In this document: piece after piece, positions 48,439 to 56,297 of the stretch
Layout: every line of letters starts with the position of its first letter
Position numbering within the stretch: the first letter of the stretch is position 1
DNA from: JAUIGE01 sp045106685
Lineage (GTDB): Bacteria; Bacteroidota; Bacteroidia; J057
Reading direction: 5' to 3'
Assembly: GCA_045106685.1 (NCBI GenBank)
Contig: JBGCFB010000148.1
Coordinates: 1 to 64,000 of the forward strand
DNA: 64,000 nucleotides
Program-made: the position numbers and the translations under genes
The notes under the pieces: generated by a model
What the model was told of the DNA's origin: nothing
Database searches by the model: none
What the model saw: only the letters and a program-made list of their open reading frames with translations

Positions 48439-49509
48439 ATGCTAACCTGGCTGGCCCTTACAGAGGACCGGGTAGATCCGTGGTGGTTCAGGTGGAGAAA
48501 GCGTAGAGGATGGTTTAAAAAACTTGAGGTGGAGGCTTATCGTGGGTATGGTACTTCCGAAGAAATACGCTTGCGCGGAAGAGTACTTCGTTTTCGTGGT
48601 ATCCGACCTCCCAAAAAAGAGCGAAGTGCTTGGGGGAATTTTAAAAATATGTATCGCAGATTTGGTACAGATGAAATTCCTCATGCAAGACTGCAAGCTA
48701 TTTTCCAGTCGCAGGTTATGGAAACGGTGACCGATGATGAAGGCTATTTTTCTTTTACCATAAAGCCTGAAAACCCTGAATTGGTAGAACCCGGCTGGCA
48801 GGAGTTTTCGATATTAATGCCGCCTCAACCATTTTTAAATCCAGAGCCTGTTGCGGTTACTGCCAAAGCATTGATTCTGCCTCAAGGGGCTGGTTTTGGC
48901 ATTATTTCCGACATTGATGATACCTTATTAGTGACAGAAGTGCGCAGTAAAGCAAGGATGGTTCAGAATACGTTGTTTGAAAATGCTCTCACACGACGCA
49001 CCTTTCCAGATACTCCTGAGCTATATAGAAGGATGCATGCAGCACCTGATGGAACAGGATTTAACCCTGTATTCTACCTTTCATCAAGTCCCTGGAATTT
49101 GTATGATTTTCTTGAAAAATTTATCCAGTTTCAACGGTTTCCAGAAGGTCCGTTGATTTTGCGGGATGTCGGTTTAAGCCGCAAGCACATGCTGGCATCC
49201 AGCCATAACACCCATAAATCGGCTCATATCAGGGATATTTTAACCTTGTTTGAAAACCTTCCTTTTTTACTTTTTGGAGATAGTGGAGAAAAGGACCCCT
49301 ATATTTTTGCCAAAGCAGTAAACGCTTTTCAAGGAAGGATAAGGCATGTATTTATTAGAGATGTAGCAGGGAAAAAGCATAGCGAAGAGATGCAATCCCT
49401 GGCACGCGCCTGCCGCCAACATGGCACAGGCTTCTCTTTTTTTGAACATATAGCAGAAGTTGAAAAAATTGTGAAAGCTGCTGGCTGGTTAGAAGATAAT
49501 CCTCAATAA
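48439..49509 (+). CDS. App1-family phosphatase (DUF2183)
   Basis: 356 residues, soluble. Residues about 155-320 form the App1 catalytic domain: GIISDIDDTLLVTEV supplies the HAD-like DxDxT motif, FYLSSSPWNLYDFLEKF the second motif and FLLFGDSGEKDPYIF the third. The yeast relative dephosphorylates phosphatidic acid; the bacterial substrate is unknown. The N-terminal about 130 residues carry a beta-rich region (RLRGRVLRFRGI) typical of longer bacterial family members. Follows tgt by 35 bases on the same strand and may be co-transcribed. Confidence 0.9.
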   Translation: MLTWLALTEDRVDPWWFRWRKRRGWFKKLEVEAYRGYGTSEEIRLRGRVLRFRGIRPPKKERSAWGNFKNMYRRFGTDEIPHARLQAIFQSQVMETVTDDEGYFSFTIKPENPELVEPGWQEFSILMPPQPFLNPEPVAVTAKALILPQGAGFGIISDIDDTLLVTEVRSKARMVQNTLFENALTRRTFPDTPELYRRMHAAPDGTGFNPVFYLSSSPWNLYDFLEKFIQFQRFPEGPLILRDVGLSRKHMLASSHNTHKSAHIRDILTLFENLPFLLFGDSGEKDPYIFAKAVNAFQGRIRHVFIRDVAGKKHSEEMQSLARACRQHGTGFSFFEHIAEVEKIVKAAGWLEDNPQ

Positions 49510-49577
49510 TCATCCTCGTCCGCTTCTGGCCCAAACTTTGCATGAAATAGTTTCGTGACCTAAAATGTGAGGGAGAC

Positions 49578-49605
49578 GGAACCTTTTTTAGCATGGGGTT
49601 TCTGA
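49578..49605 (+). promoter_or_regulatory. ECF sigma-type promoter before the sigma factor gene
   Basis: GGAACCT at 49578-49584, a 16-base spacer and TCTGA at 49601-49605. This closely resembles the sigma-E consensus of proteobacteria (GGAACTT-N15/16-TCTRA) and contains no TAnnTTTG box. It lies 35 bases before the GTG start. Confidence 0.45.
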
Positions 49606-49639
49606 CAATTTTGTAACTTGCTAGCTTACGACATTTAAA

Positions 49640-50239
49640 GTGCTTTTCCGAAAAAGACATAACATCAGGCAGCTTTCCGACGAGGATTTGGTGAGCCTAT
49701 ACAAGCGTGAAAAAGAACCTAACTATGTGGGTGAACTTTTTGAGCGCTACACTGATTTGGCATTCTTGGTGGCGATGAAATACGTCAAACAAGAAGATAA
49801 TGCCAAGGACGTTGTCATGCAGGTTTTTGAGAAAATGATCAAAGATCTGGCGCGATACGAAGTGCGTAATTTTAAATTTTGGTTCCATACCGTTGTGAAA
49901 AATCAGGCTTTAGCCTATCTGGAAAAGGAACAACGGAACCAACGCACCATTATCGACATGAAAAACGGAAGTGATCACCTTAACGGGAATCATGAAGAAA
50001 AACTTGAAGCAATCCTGGATGGGGCTGATATCGAAACTGTTCGTATCGCCGAGCTCCCCCAGGCTATTGCCGAGCTTCGCCCCGAGCAGCGAACCTGCAT
50101 CGAGCTCTTTTATTTGAAACAACAATCTTATAAAGATATCTCGGACCATACTGGTTTTACGCTGATGCAAGTGAAGAGCTATATCCAAAACGGAAAACGA
50201 AATTTGAAAAATACCCTCAGCCAACTCAACGTAGACTAA
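49640..50239 (+). CDS. ECF-subfamily RNA polymerase sigma factor
   Basis: 199 residues. Region 2 (about 25-95) has LFERYTDLAFLVAMKYVKQE, DVVMQVFEKM and FKFWFHTVVKNQALAYLEKE; region 4 (about 140-195) has LRPEQRTCIELFYLKQQSY and DISDHTGFTLMQVKSYIQNG, the helix-turn-helix that reads the -35 element. The start is a GTG at 49640; no better ATG exists near the N-terminus. It is followed after 6 bases by a membrane protein with anti-sigma features, the usual ECF arrangement. An ECF-like promoter at 49578 suggests autoregulation. Confidence 0.92.
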   Translation: MLFRKRHNIRQLSDEDLVSLYKREKEPNYVGELFERYTDLAFLVAMKYVKQEDNAKDVVMQVFEKMIKDLARYEVRNFKFWFHTVVKNQALAYLEKEQRNQRTIIDMKNGSDHLNGNHEEKLEAILDGADIETVRIAELPQAIAELRPEQRTCIELFYLKQQSYKDISDHTGFTLMQVKSYIQNGKRNLKNTLSQLNVD

Positions 50240-50245
50240 GCCCCT

Positions 50246-51532
50246 ATGACTAAGACGCACATACAACTCGAACTGGAACGCGCTCCGCTGGAGGTGCTAC
50301 TACGGTATGTGGAGGGGAAACTTAGTGCCCCCGAACAGAAAACAATAGAGACCCTCGTGCAGGATAGCCCGGTTTATACCGATGCCCTGGAAGGACTCAA
50401 GCATATGGAAAACCCTGCGCTTGCGCGCAGTATGACAAATGATCTCCGCTTTCGCACACGTAGCTTACTACGCCGGAAAGGAAGGCCAAGAGTAGCGACC
50501 CGCAATTTTAACCAATACCTTACTGCGGTAGTTGCTGCCGGAGTAGTCCTCTTCGCCGCCGCTTCTGTTATTTATTTTTATAGCAGAAACGATGTGCCAG
50601 CAGTGAATATCGCGTCAGCCGATGGCGAACCAAATCAAGCCGTGACTAGTGCTGAATCAGAGGAAGATAAAAAGCGCCTTCGCCCTTTCCGCCGTACCAC
50701 GCCTATCGAATATGATGGCCCTTCGATCACAGAAGATATCATCGCCGATGCGTCTCCCGAGCGCCTTGAAGAAGACAATTTGAGCCTGATGGATGTAGCT
50801 ATAGAAGAAGTGCCGGTAAAGCGCTCTACGACTACTGATACGAAGTCCGAAACTGCTGCGCCAGTACCTGGAGCAGCAACTCCAACGCGCGAAACCGTCT
50901 ACGTTGCACTGCCAAATGAGCCTACACTCTCTAATGAGCGTATGGATGAATATGATAGTGCGACTGACCCTAAGGCTGAAGAAATAGCAGAAACGACTGT
51001 CGGTGAGTCTGATGATTTTGCCCAAGCTGAGATAGATAGTAGAGCAACTACAAGTGAAGTTGTTGAAGAAGGAACTGTAATGCTTGATGAGGTCGTAGTG
51101 ACCAAGCAAGCTGGAAAAGAGAAAAGGAGAAATGAAAAAGATGTAGTAAACCCTGAAAAAGCATACCTCGAACGCCAAAAGCGTAAAGCCGAGCTTATGA
51201 ATCAGGGTGAGGTGTTATTTAATACTTCCCGCTACGGTGAAGCCGAGAAGGTATTTCTTGAGCTATATACCCTTGATCAGTTAGATCCAAAAACGCAGTA
51301 TTACCTTGGAAGCACATACTTCTTTCTAGGCAGACCGGCCGAATCTACGATCTATCTTGAGCAAGTCATCCGCGTAAGCAGCGACTTCCTTGAAGAAGGG
51401 CAGTGGAGATTGGTGGATGCATATTTGGCAGTGAGTAAAAAGAAAGAAGCTGAAAGGCTTTTGAAAAAAATCAGTAAGCAAAACGGAAAATATAAAGACC
51501 GTGCTCAAGCTAAATTGAAAGAAATTCGGTGA
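50246..51532 (+). CDS. Membrane protein with anti-sigma-like N-terminus and TPR C-terminus
   Basis: 428 residues. Residues 1-75 are cytoplasmic and resemble anti-sigma N-termini (LLRYVEGKLSAPEQKTIE), without the zinc-binding HxxxCxxC. One TM at about 92-112. A low-complexity, Thr/Glu-rich periplasmic stretch follows, containing MLDEVVVTKQ (about 278-287), a motif seen just before the plug of SusC-type TonB receptors. TPR-like helices occupy about 310-428 (GEVLFNTSRYGEAEKVFLEL; YYLGSTYFFLGRPAESTIYL). It probably restrains the adjacent sigma factor; that is inferred from position and layout. Confidence 0.75.
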   Translation: MTKTHIQLELERAPLEVLLRYVEGKLSAPEQKTIETLVQDSPVYTDALEGLKHMENPALARSMTNDLRFRTRSLLRRKGRPRVATRNFNQYLTAVVAAGVVLFAAASVIYFYSRNDVPAVNIASADGEPNQAVTSAESEEDKKRLRPFRRTTPIEYDGPSITEDIIADASPERLEEDNLSLMDVAIEEVPVKRSTTTDTKSETAAPVPGAATPTRETVYVALPNEPTLSNERMDEYDSATDPKAEEIAETTVGESDDFAQAEIDSRATTSEVVEEGTVMLDEVVVTKQAGKEKRRNEKDVVNPEKAYLERQKRKAELMNQGEVLFNTSRYGEAEKVFLELYTLDQLDPKTQYYLGSTYFFLGRPAESTIYLEQVIRVSSDFLEEGQWRLVDAYLAVSKKKEAERLLKKISKQNGKYKDRAQAKLKEIR

Positions 51533-52032
51533 GCCAGTTTTTGATAAAAACTCCTCGACTATTCCTTCGTGAGTTTATTGCTGAGGATGCCGAAAGCTTC
51601 TATAAACTCAATGCCGATATTGAAGTAATTCAATACACAGGCGACCCGCCATTCGCAGATATCGCCGAAGCGAAGTCTTTTATCCGGAATTATAACGCCT
51701 ATCGCCATACGGGGATGGGTCGTTGGGCCACAATCGAGGCCGCTACTGGTGATTTTATTGGTTTTTGTGGATTAAAAAAACATGAAGATGGCGAGGTTGA
51801 CTTAGGCTATCGATTGATGAAAAGCACATGGGGAAAAGGCTATGCTACTGAAGCTGCGAAAGCCTGTATTGCTTATGCTTTCGACACACTAGATCTTAAT
51901 AGTTTGATTGGACGTGTAGCAAAGAAAAATCTGTCTTCTATCCGCGTATTGGAAAAGTGTGACTTTCATCGAGAAGCGGAAGCGCCTTGCGATGCCTTGC
52001 CTGGATGGCGATATCGACTTTTTAAGCCTTGA
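51529..52032 (+). CDS. GNAT acetyltransferase, RimJ/RimL type
   Basis: 167 residues. TPRLFLREFIAEDAESFY at the N-terminus, STWGKGYATEAAKACIAYAF for acetyl-CoA binding, and NLSSIRVLEKCDFHREAE near the end are typical of Acetyltransf_3. The start is a GTG whose GTGA overlaps the stop of the preceding membrane protein, so it is translationally coupled to the sigma/anti-sigma operon. Substrate unknown. Confidence 0.88.
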   Translation: MSQFLIKTPRLFLREFIAEDAESFYKLNADIEVIQYTGDPPFADIAEAKSFIRNYNAYRHTGMGRWATIEAATGDFIGFCGLKKHEDGEVDLGYRLMKSTWGKGYATEAAKACIAYAFDTLDLNSLIGRVAKKNLSSIRVLEKCDFHREAEAPCDALPGWRYRLFKP

Positions 52033-52048
52033 TGTCGTTAGACTTTTG

Positions 52049-52081
52049 TTGCGAGCTTCATGCTAAATTTGGTTACATTTG
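52049..52081 (+). promoter_or_regulatory. Promoter of the lipoprotein gene
   Basis: TTG at 52049-52051, spacer 22, TACATTTG at 52074-52081. A short leader of about 15 bases leads to the ATG at 52102 and excludes the upstream in-frame start at 52060. Confidence 0.6.
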
Positions 52082-52101
52082 ACGCGTCATTAAATCCCCT
52101 T

Positions 52102-52791
52102 ATGCGATACATTCTTATCATTTTTTCTTTCCTGATTATTGCGGGTGCCTGCAATCGGGTAAAAGAAGTCATCAAGCCTCATACCGATACTATTTTTCCA
52201 TTGGAAGTCGGTCAGGAATGGACCTATCTTGTTATTGATACTACCTGGTTGGTAGGTAGACGACCAGTGGTGGACGTATACTATAAGCGTGAGCAAATCA
52301 CCGGAACCAATGTTGATCTTGTTGGCCGTGAGGTATTTAGACTTGAGACATTTAGAACGATAGATACCACTGCCGGACTAACCGGATTTGAATCAGAACG
52401 TGCGGGATATCTTTACCGAGGCTCAGAATTTGGTGAGCGATTTTTGAATAATAAGCGGAAAGTGGTCTTGAAGTGGCCAGCTGCTGATGGTGTGCAGTGG
52501 AATGGAAATCTCTATGTAGGAAACCCGATTCACAATGAGCAGTATCGTTATCAAAATGTAGATACCACGGTTTCTGTTTTTGGAACAAATTACGAACAGG
52601 CCGTTTGGGTTGCGCATAGCCTTCCATCAGATGCTATCAGTACGATTAAAAACCGTGTAGCATATGAAGTATATGCACCTGAAATTGGGCGTATCATAAC
52701 ATTCGATCGCACTGAAGTGAATGACCAGTCGTCTGCCGATCCGTTTAATGCAGGCGAAAGCTACACGCATATTGAAATGCTCATTCAGTAA
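52102..52791 (+). CDS. Predicted lipoprotein
   Basis: 229 residues. Starts MRYILIIFSFLIIAGACNR with lipobox IAGAC, so Cys17 is the likely acylation site. The mature part begins DTIFPLEVGQEWTYLVIDTT, a pattern common among Bacteroidota lipoproteins of unknown function, and continues with beta-rich sequence. No enzyme motif is seen. The start is fixed by the promoter at 52049-52081 and by the signal peptide. Confidence 0.75.
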   Translation: MRYILIIFSFLIIAGACNRVKEVIKPHTDTIFPLEVGQEWTYLVIDTTWLVGRRPVVDVYYKREQITGTNVDLVGREVFRLETFRTIDTTAGLTGFESERAGYLYRGSEFGERFLNNKRKVVLKWPAADGVQWNGNLYVGNPIHNEQYRYQNVDTTVSVFGTNYEQAVWVAHSLPSDAISTIKNRVAYEVYAPEIGRIITFDRTEVNDQSSADPFNAGESYTHIEMLIQ

Positions 52792-52865
52792 TGAGCAATT
52801 AGTCATTTTTAATTAGTCATAAAGCATGTATAGCCAATGATTAATGATCAATGAAATAATGACGA
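52792..52865. repeat. AATTAGTCAT/AATGATTAATG filler
   Basis: Begins directly after the lipoprotein stop codon and continues to the next start codon; built from ATTAGTCATTTTTAATTAGT and AATGATTAATGATCAATGA words. Confidence 0.6.
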
Positions 52866-53567
52866 ATGAGCAAATTAGCTAATCAACATACACCGACAAT
52901 AATCTTTGAGGACAACCATCTTCTCATAGTACATAAGCCTCCGGGGATGCTTTCTCAGGGCGATGTTTCGGGTGATTTATGTGTGTTTGAGTGGGCAAAA
53001 GCGTATATCAAAAAAGCTTATAACAAGCCTGGAAACGTGTATGTGGCACTTTTGCATAGACTTGATCGCCCCACAGGCGGCCTTATCGCCCTCGCCAAAA
53101 CGTCAAAAGCCGCTGGTCGTATCTCCAAAGATTTTGAACAACGAAAAGTCCAGAAAACATACTACGCGATAACCGAGCAAACCCCGGAAGAGCAGTCTGG
53201 AACGCTCGTGCATTTTATGAAAAACCTGCCTGGCAAAAATATCATGCGGGCGTATTATAAGCAGCTTCATCAAACCAAAAGAGCTGAACTACATTATCGT
53301 GTGTTACAGACAAGGGGTAATCGCGCCCTCGTGGAAGTAAAGCCGGTTACCGGCCGAAAGCACCAAATCAGAGTGCAACTATCTTCGCTCAACTGTACGA
53401 TTGTAGGCGATGTCAAATACGGCAAGTCCGACTTCAACAAGGATAAGTCTATTTGCTTACTCGCAGGAAAACTCACATTCGAGCATCCGGTTAAAAAAGA
53501 GCAAATGACCTTCGTTGCAAACTGGCCTAAAAACGAAGCCTGGACTGATTTTAAGAATCCTTTATAA
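52866..53567 (+). CDS. RluA-family pseudouridine synthase
   Basis: 233 residues, lacking the N-terminal S4 domain. The catalytic Asp is in LLHRLDRPTGGLIALAKT (about 62-79; the usual motif is HRLDxxTSG, here GG). FEDNHLLIVHKPPGMLSQGD and VKPVTGRKHQIRVQLSS are the other RluA blocks. Converts a specific uridine of rRNA or tRNA to pseudouridine; the target cannot be named. Its 3' end overlaps the convergent gene by 17 bases. Confidence 0.92.
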   Translation: MSKLANQHTPTIIFEDNHLLIVHKPPGMLSQGDVSGDLCVFEWAKAYIKKAYNKPGNVYVALLHRLDRPTGGLIALAKTSKAAGRISKDFEQRKVQKTYYAITEQTPEEQSGTLVHFMKNLPGKNIMRAYYKQLHQTKRAELHYRVLQTRGNRALVEVKPVTGRKHQIRVQLSSLNCTIVGDVKYGKSDFNKDKSICLLAGKLTFEHPVKKEQMTFVANWPKNEAWTDFKNPL

Positions 53568-54252
53568 GCTCGTTTTGGGCGTCAGAGTGTGAATAAGAAG
53601 ATTCTCCGCTAAAGCGTTTCTTTGTGGCGAATGCTCTCAGCATCAGGAAAACAGGCAAAGTCTCCATGTTGCCGTTCGTTCCAGGATACATCTTCTGGCT
53701 TTCATATGGAGGATAGGCTTTCTTTTCTTCCTCATTCATAAAGGCGATCGTTTGTTGGAAAGCCTTTTCCTCATCTCCCAGTTCCAGTTTATAGGTATCG
53801 AAAGCTTCTTTGAAGCGAATGCTCGGGTCCTGCATAACTACTTCCTGTCCTTCAAACGGGTCTCCTCCATGCTGATATAAAGCAGTCATGGCTTCAGTAC
53901 CTTGTTCATATAATTCGTTTGACCACTGGATTTCAAATGGTTTGATATGCTTCGTTTTGAATAGCTTTGAAAATTCAGAAATGAGGGTTCCTGCACTTTT
54001 AAGCGAGTACAAAAGAAAATAGCCTTCATCAGCCCCTTTGAAATAAAACCGCCCGAATATCTTTTCCTCAGAGGCTGGCCAACCTATAAATTCGTCTCTG
54101 ATTAAAAAGCTCTTTTCTCCAGTATGATATTCTATATGTGCAGCCTCGTGAAGCTGTTTGTAGATAGGCTGACGCTTGAGTTTACAGGTAATCTTTACGA
54201 ATTGCAGTGCTTCGTCCTGAGATATCGCGATATGTTTGAGCGTGGATTTCAT
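53551..54252 (-). CDS. Unknown conserved-looking protein
   Basis: 233 residues, no signal peptide or TM. Not recognised. Composition is ordinary for a soluble protein, acidic in the middle (GDEEKAFQQ, NEEEKKAYPPYES). Features of note are YKQLHEAAHIEYH near residue 32 and a basic end (ATKKRFSGESSYSHSDA). The last 17 bases overlap the end of the pseudouridine synthase gene tail to tail. Confidence 0.6.
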   Translation of the reverse strand: MKSTLKHIAISQDEALQFVKITCKLKRQPIYKQLHEAAHIEYHTGEKSFLIRDEFIGWPASEEKIFGRFYFKGADEGYFLLYSLKSAGTLISEFSKLFKTKHIKPFEIQWSNELYEQGTEAMTALYQHGGDPFEGQEVVMQDPSIRFKEAFDTYKLELGDEEKAFQQTIAFMNEEEKKAYPPYESQKMYPGTNGNMETLPVFLMLRAFATKKRFSGESSYSHSDAQNELIKDS

Positions 54253-54357
54253 TGTTGATCTGTCTTATACTGAAAGACCTATAAGGGCCTTGGTTGCCTG
54301 TGGTGTACTAAAGAGTGTCAAAGACATTCGCAAAACTACTACTTTTCAATGGAGCGG

Positions 54358-54365
54358 TATTTTTG
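54358..54365 (+). promoter_or_regulatory. -7 box of the sialidase-like gene
   Basis: TATTTTTG, exact TAnnTTTG, 43 bases before the ATG at 54409. No clear -33 element. Confidence 0.5.
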
Positions 54366-54408
54366 CATTTTTGAAGCTTAATTAACAACCATTAACCAAT
54401 ACTATATT

Positions 54409-56217
54409 ATGAAAAAAATTCTGCTCTGCTCCCTTTCTTCACTTCTACTTTGCGTCATCACAATGGGCACAACCCAGGCCCAGGATGTACGCACGAAGAA
54501 GTTCATGCAACGCCTCATTGAAGAAAAACTTCACTGGCCGGAAGGCATGAAACCTACCTTGCCAATAGAGGCAAACAAGGCCAAAAATACAGCTGACGAA
54601 CGCAGACTTACCACTGCTACAAGCAGGACTGATAGCGAAGCTGAAGCTCATATTGCGGTAAATCCCACCGACTCGCTCAATATCATCATGAGCTATATGC
54701 AATTTGGTCAGGCTGGCCTCAGTTTTCCTATCTATGTGACCTTTGACGGAGGTGATACCTGGTCTCAGCGCAGCCTCGATGTAGAGGCGATTGCCAATCT
54801 TGATACCAGTTTGATTTATGCTGGTGGAGGTGATCCTATATTCGCTTTTGATGCCACAGGCAAATTATACTTTTCATGGCTGTTACTTGGCCTTAATGTG
54901 AATCAGCCCACAGCATTGGGGCTTCGCATGTTCTGGGTGTATTCAACCGATGGCGGTAATACCTTCCAATATCTTCCCAATGAAGGGAGAATTGTTGCAG
55001 AGGGTGCACTTGATGGGTTTACAAATGAAACACTGAATATCGGTGTAGGGGCGCCTGACCGTCAATGGATGGCATGTGATCTCACAGGAGGGCAATATGC
55101 GAATACGCTTTATCTCGCGAGTTTATTTGTGAGAAATGATAGCGGCCCGGCTCAGGCAAACGGTATGGTGGTTCGCTATAAGCGCGAGCTGGATTCTACG
55201 TTTCAGTCTGTGTTTGTACAAGTTGGTGATACGGGCGACTTCGTATCGCAGCTCGCCAACATCGCCGTAGATAGCGAAGGTTTTGTTCATGTCTCATACG
55301 CCACGATAGGTGATTTAGGACGATACGATGGCGTATGGCACGCGATCTCTCGTGATGGAGGTCAGAGCTTTAGTGCTCCGGTCAGAGTCTCAGTCGCAGC
55401 CGATAACGATGATGCCGTATTGATACATGACCGGGAGAATATGGCCCCTAGTCTGGCCGTAGGACCTGAAACTGGCAGAGTATATATGACTTGGACCACT
55501 TGGGACACTGTGGCTGCTACACGACTTGCAAGAGGATTCTTTTCTATTTCAAATGACTACGGCCAAACCTGGTCTAATCCGCTGGATTTGAACTTGCTTG
55601 ATGGTTCAGGACAGTTGCAGCATGCATTATATCCTGTTGTAGGGACAAATGCTGATGGCGATGTCTCTATTGCGTGGTATTCTGCTGATCTGAATAGCTT
55701 GTCAGTGTATCTTATGGTAACATCAGATGATGGTGGCGTGACCTTCAGTAACCCTGTTGTTATCAGCGCTGATACTACTGACTTTACCCAATACGGCGAT
55801 AACCAGTTTTTTGGCGACTACAACAACATCGCACGAGTAGGCTGCAAGTCTTTTGTCGCTTGGGCAGATGGTCGCGATAACCTTGGTGCCAAAATGTACA
55901 TTGGTAGAATCGATCACTGCGGCCCGATTTCAGGAATAGAGGTTACGCCTATTGAGGCTGGCTGGTCTATTTCAAACCCTTTCCCAAATCCTGCAAGGGC
56001 GTCTTTTTCCATTGAGCTAAATAATGAAAAGCCAGGAACCTGGACAGCTAAGCTCATTAACGCTGAAGGCAAAGTGGTCAAAACCTACGCCCCGCAAACA
56101 ATGACTTCCGGAGAACATCGTCTGGACTTCGATCTTGATGCCGTTGCTGCTGGCGCATACTGGATGCATATCAGTGATGGAAGCGTACATGCAACGCGTA
56201 TGGTTGTGAAGCGGTAG
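54409..56217 (+). CDS. T9SS-sorted sialidase-like beta-propeller protein
   Basis: 602 residues. Signal peptide at 1-24 (TMGTTQAQ). Residues about 75-500 contain repeated SxDxGxTW-like Asp-box motifs: VTFDGGDTWSQR, YSTDGGNTFQYL, ISRDGGQSFSAP, ISNDYGQTWSNP and TSDDGGVTFSNP, which mark six-bladed sialidase/BNR propellers. The catalytic Arg triad of true sialidases was not identified, so it may be a binding protein. Residues about 523-602 are a type A sorting domain: ISNPFPNPARASFSIEL, AAGAYWMHIS, ATRMVVKR. Expected on the cell surface or secreted. Confidence 0.88.
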   Translation: MKKILLCSLSSLLLCVITMGTTQAQDVRTKKFMQRLIEEKLHWPEGMKPTLPIEANKAKNTADERRLTTATSRTDSEAEAHIAVNPTDSLNIIMSYMQFGQAGLSFPIYVTFDGGDTWSQRSLDVEAIANLDTSLIYAGGGDPIFAFDATGKLYFSWLLLGLNVNQPTALGLRMFWVYSTDGGNTFQYLPNEGRIVAEGALDGFTNETLNIGVGAPDRQWMACDLTGGQYANTLYLASLFVRNDSGPAQANGMVVRYKRELDSTFQSVFVQVGDTGDFVSQLANIAVDSEGFVHVSYATIGDLGRYDGVWHAISRDGGQSFSAPVRVSVAADNDDAVLIHDRENMAPSLAVGPETGRVYMTWTTWDTVAATRLARGFFSISNDYGQTWSNPLDLNLLDGSGQLQHALYPVVGTNADGDVSIAWYSADLNSLSVYLMVTSDDGGVTFSNPVVISADTTDFTQYGDNQFFGDYNNIARVGCKSFVAWADGRDNLGAKMYIGRIDHCGPISGIEVTPIEAGWSISNPFPNPARASFSIELNNEKPGTWTAKLINAEGKVVKTYAPQTMTSGEHRLDFDLDAVAAGAYWMHISDGSVHATRMVVKR

Positions 56218-56225
56218 CATGAGTT

Positions 56226-56293
56226 AAAAGTGCATAGTAGAAAGTTCAAAGTGCAGAGGTGCCTTCAAATTTGAACTTTCTACTATGCACTTT
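56226..56293. terminator. 24-bp-stem hairpin between convergent genes
   Basis: AAAGTGCATAGTAGAAAGTT then CAAA at the left is the exact complement of TTTGAACTTTCTACTATGCA then CTTT at the right, with a 19-base loop. It occupies the whole gap between the sialidase-like gene and ccmF and probably stops both. No T-run. The words resemble those at 9728-9765. Confidence 0.72.
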
Positions 56294-56297
56294 ATAC

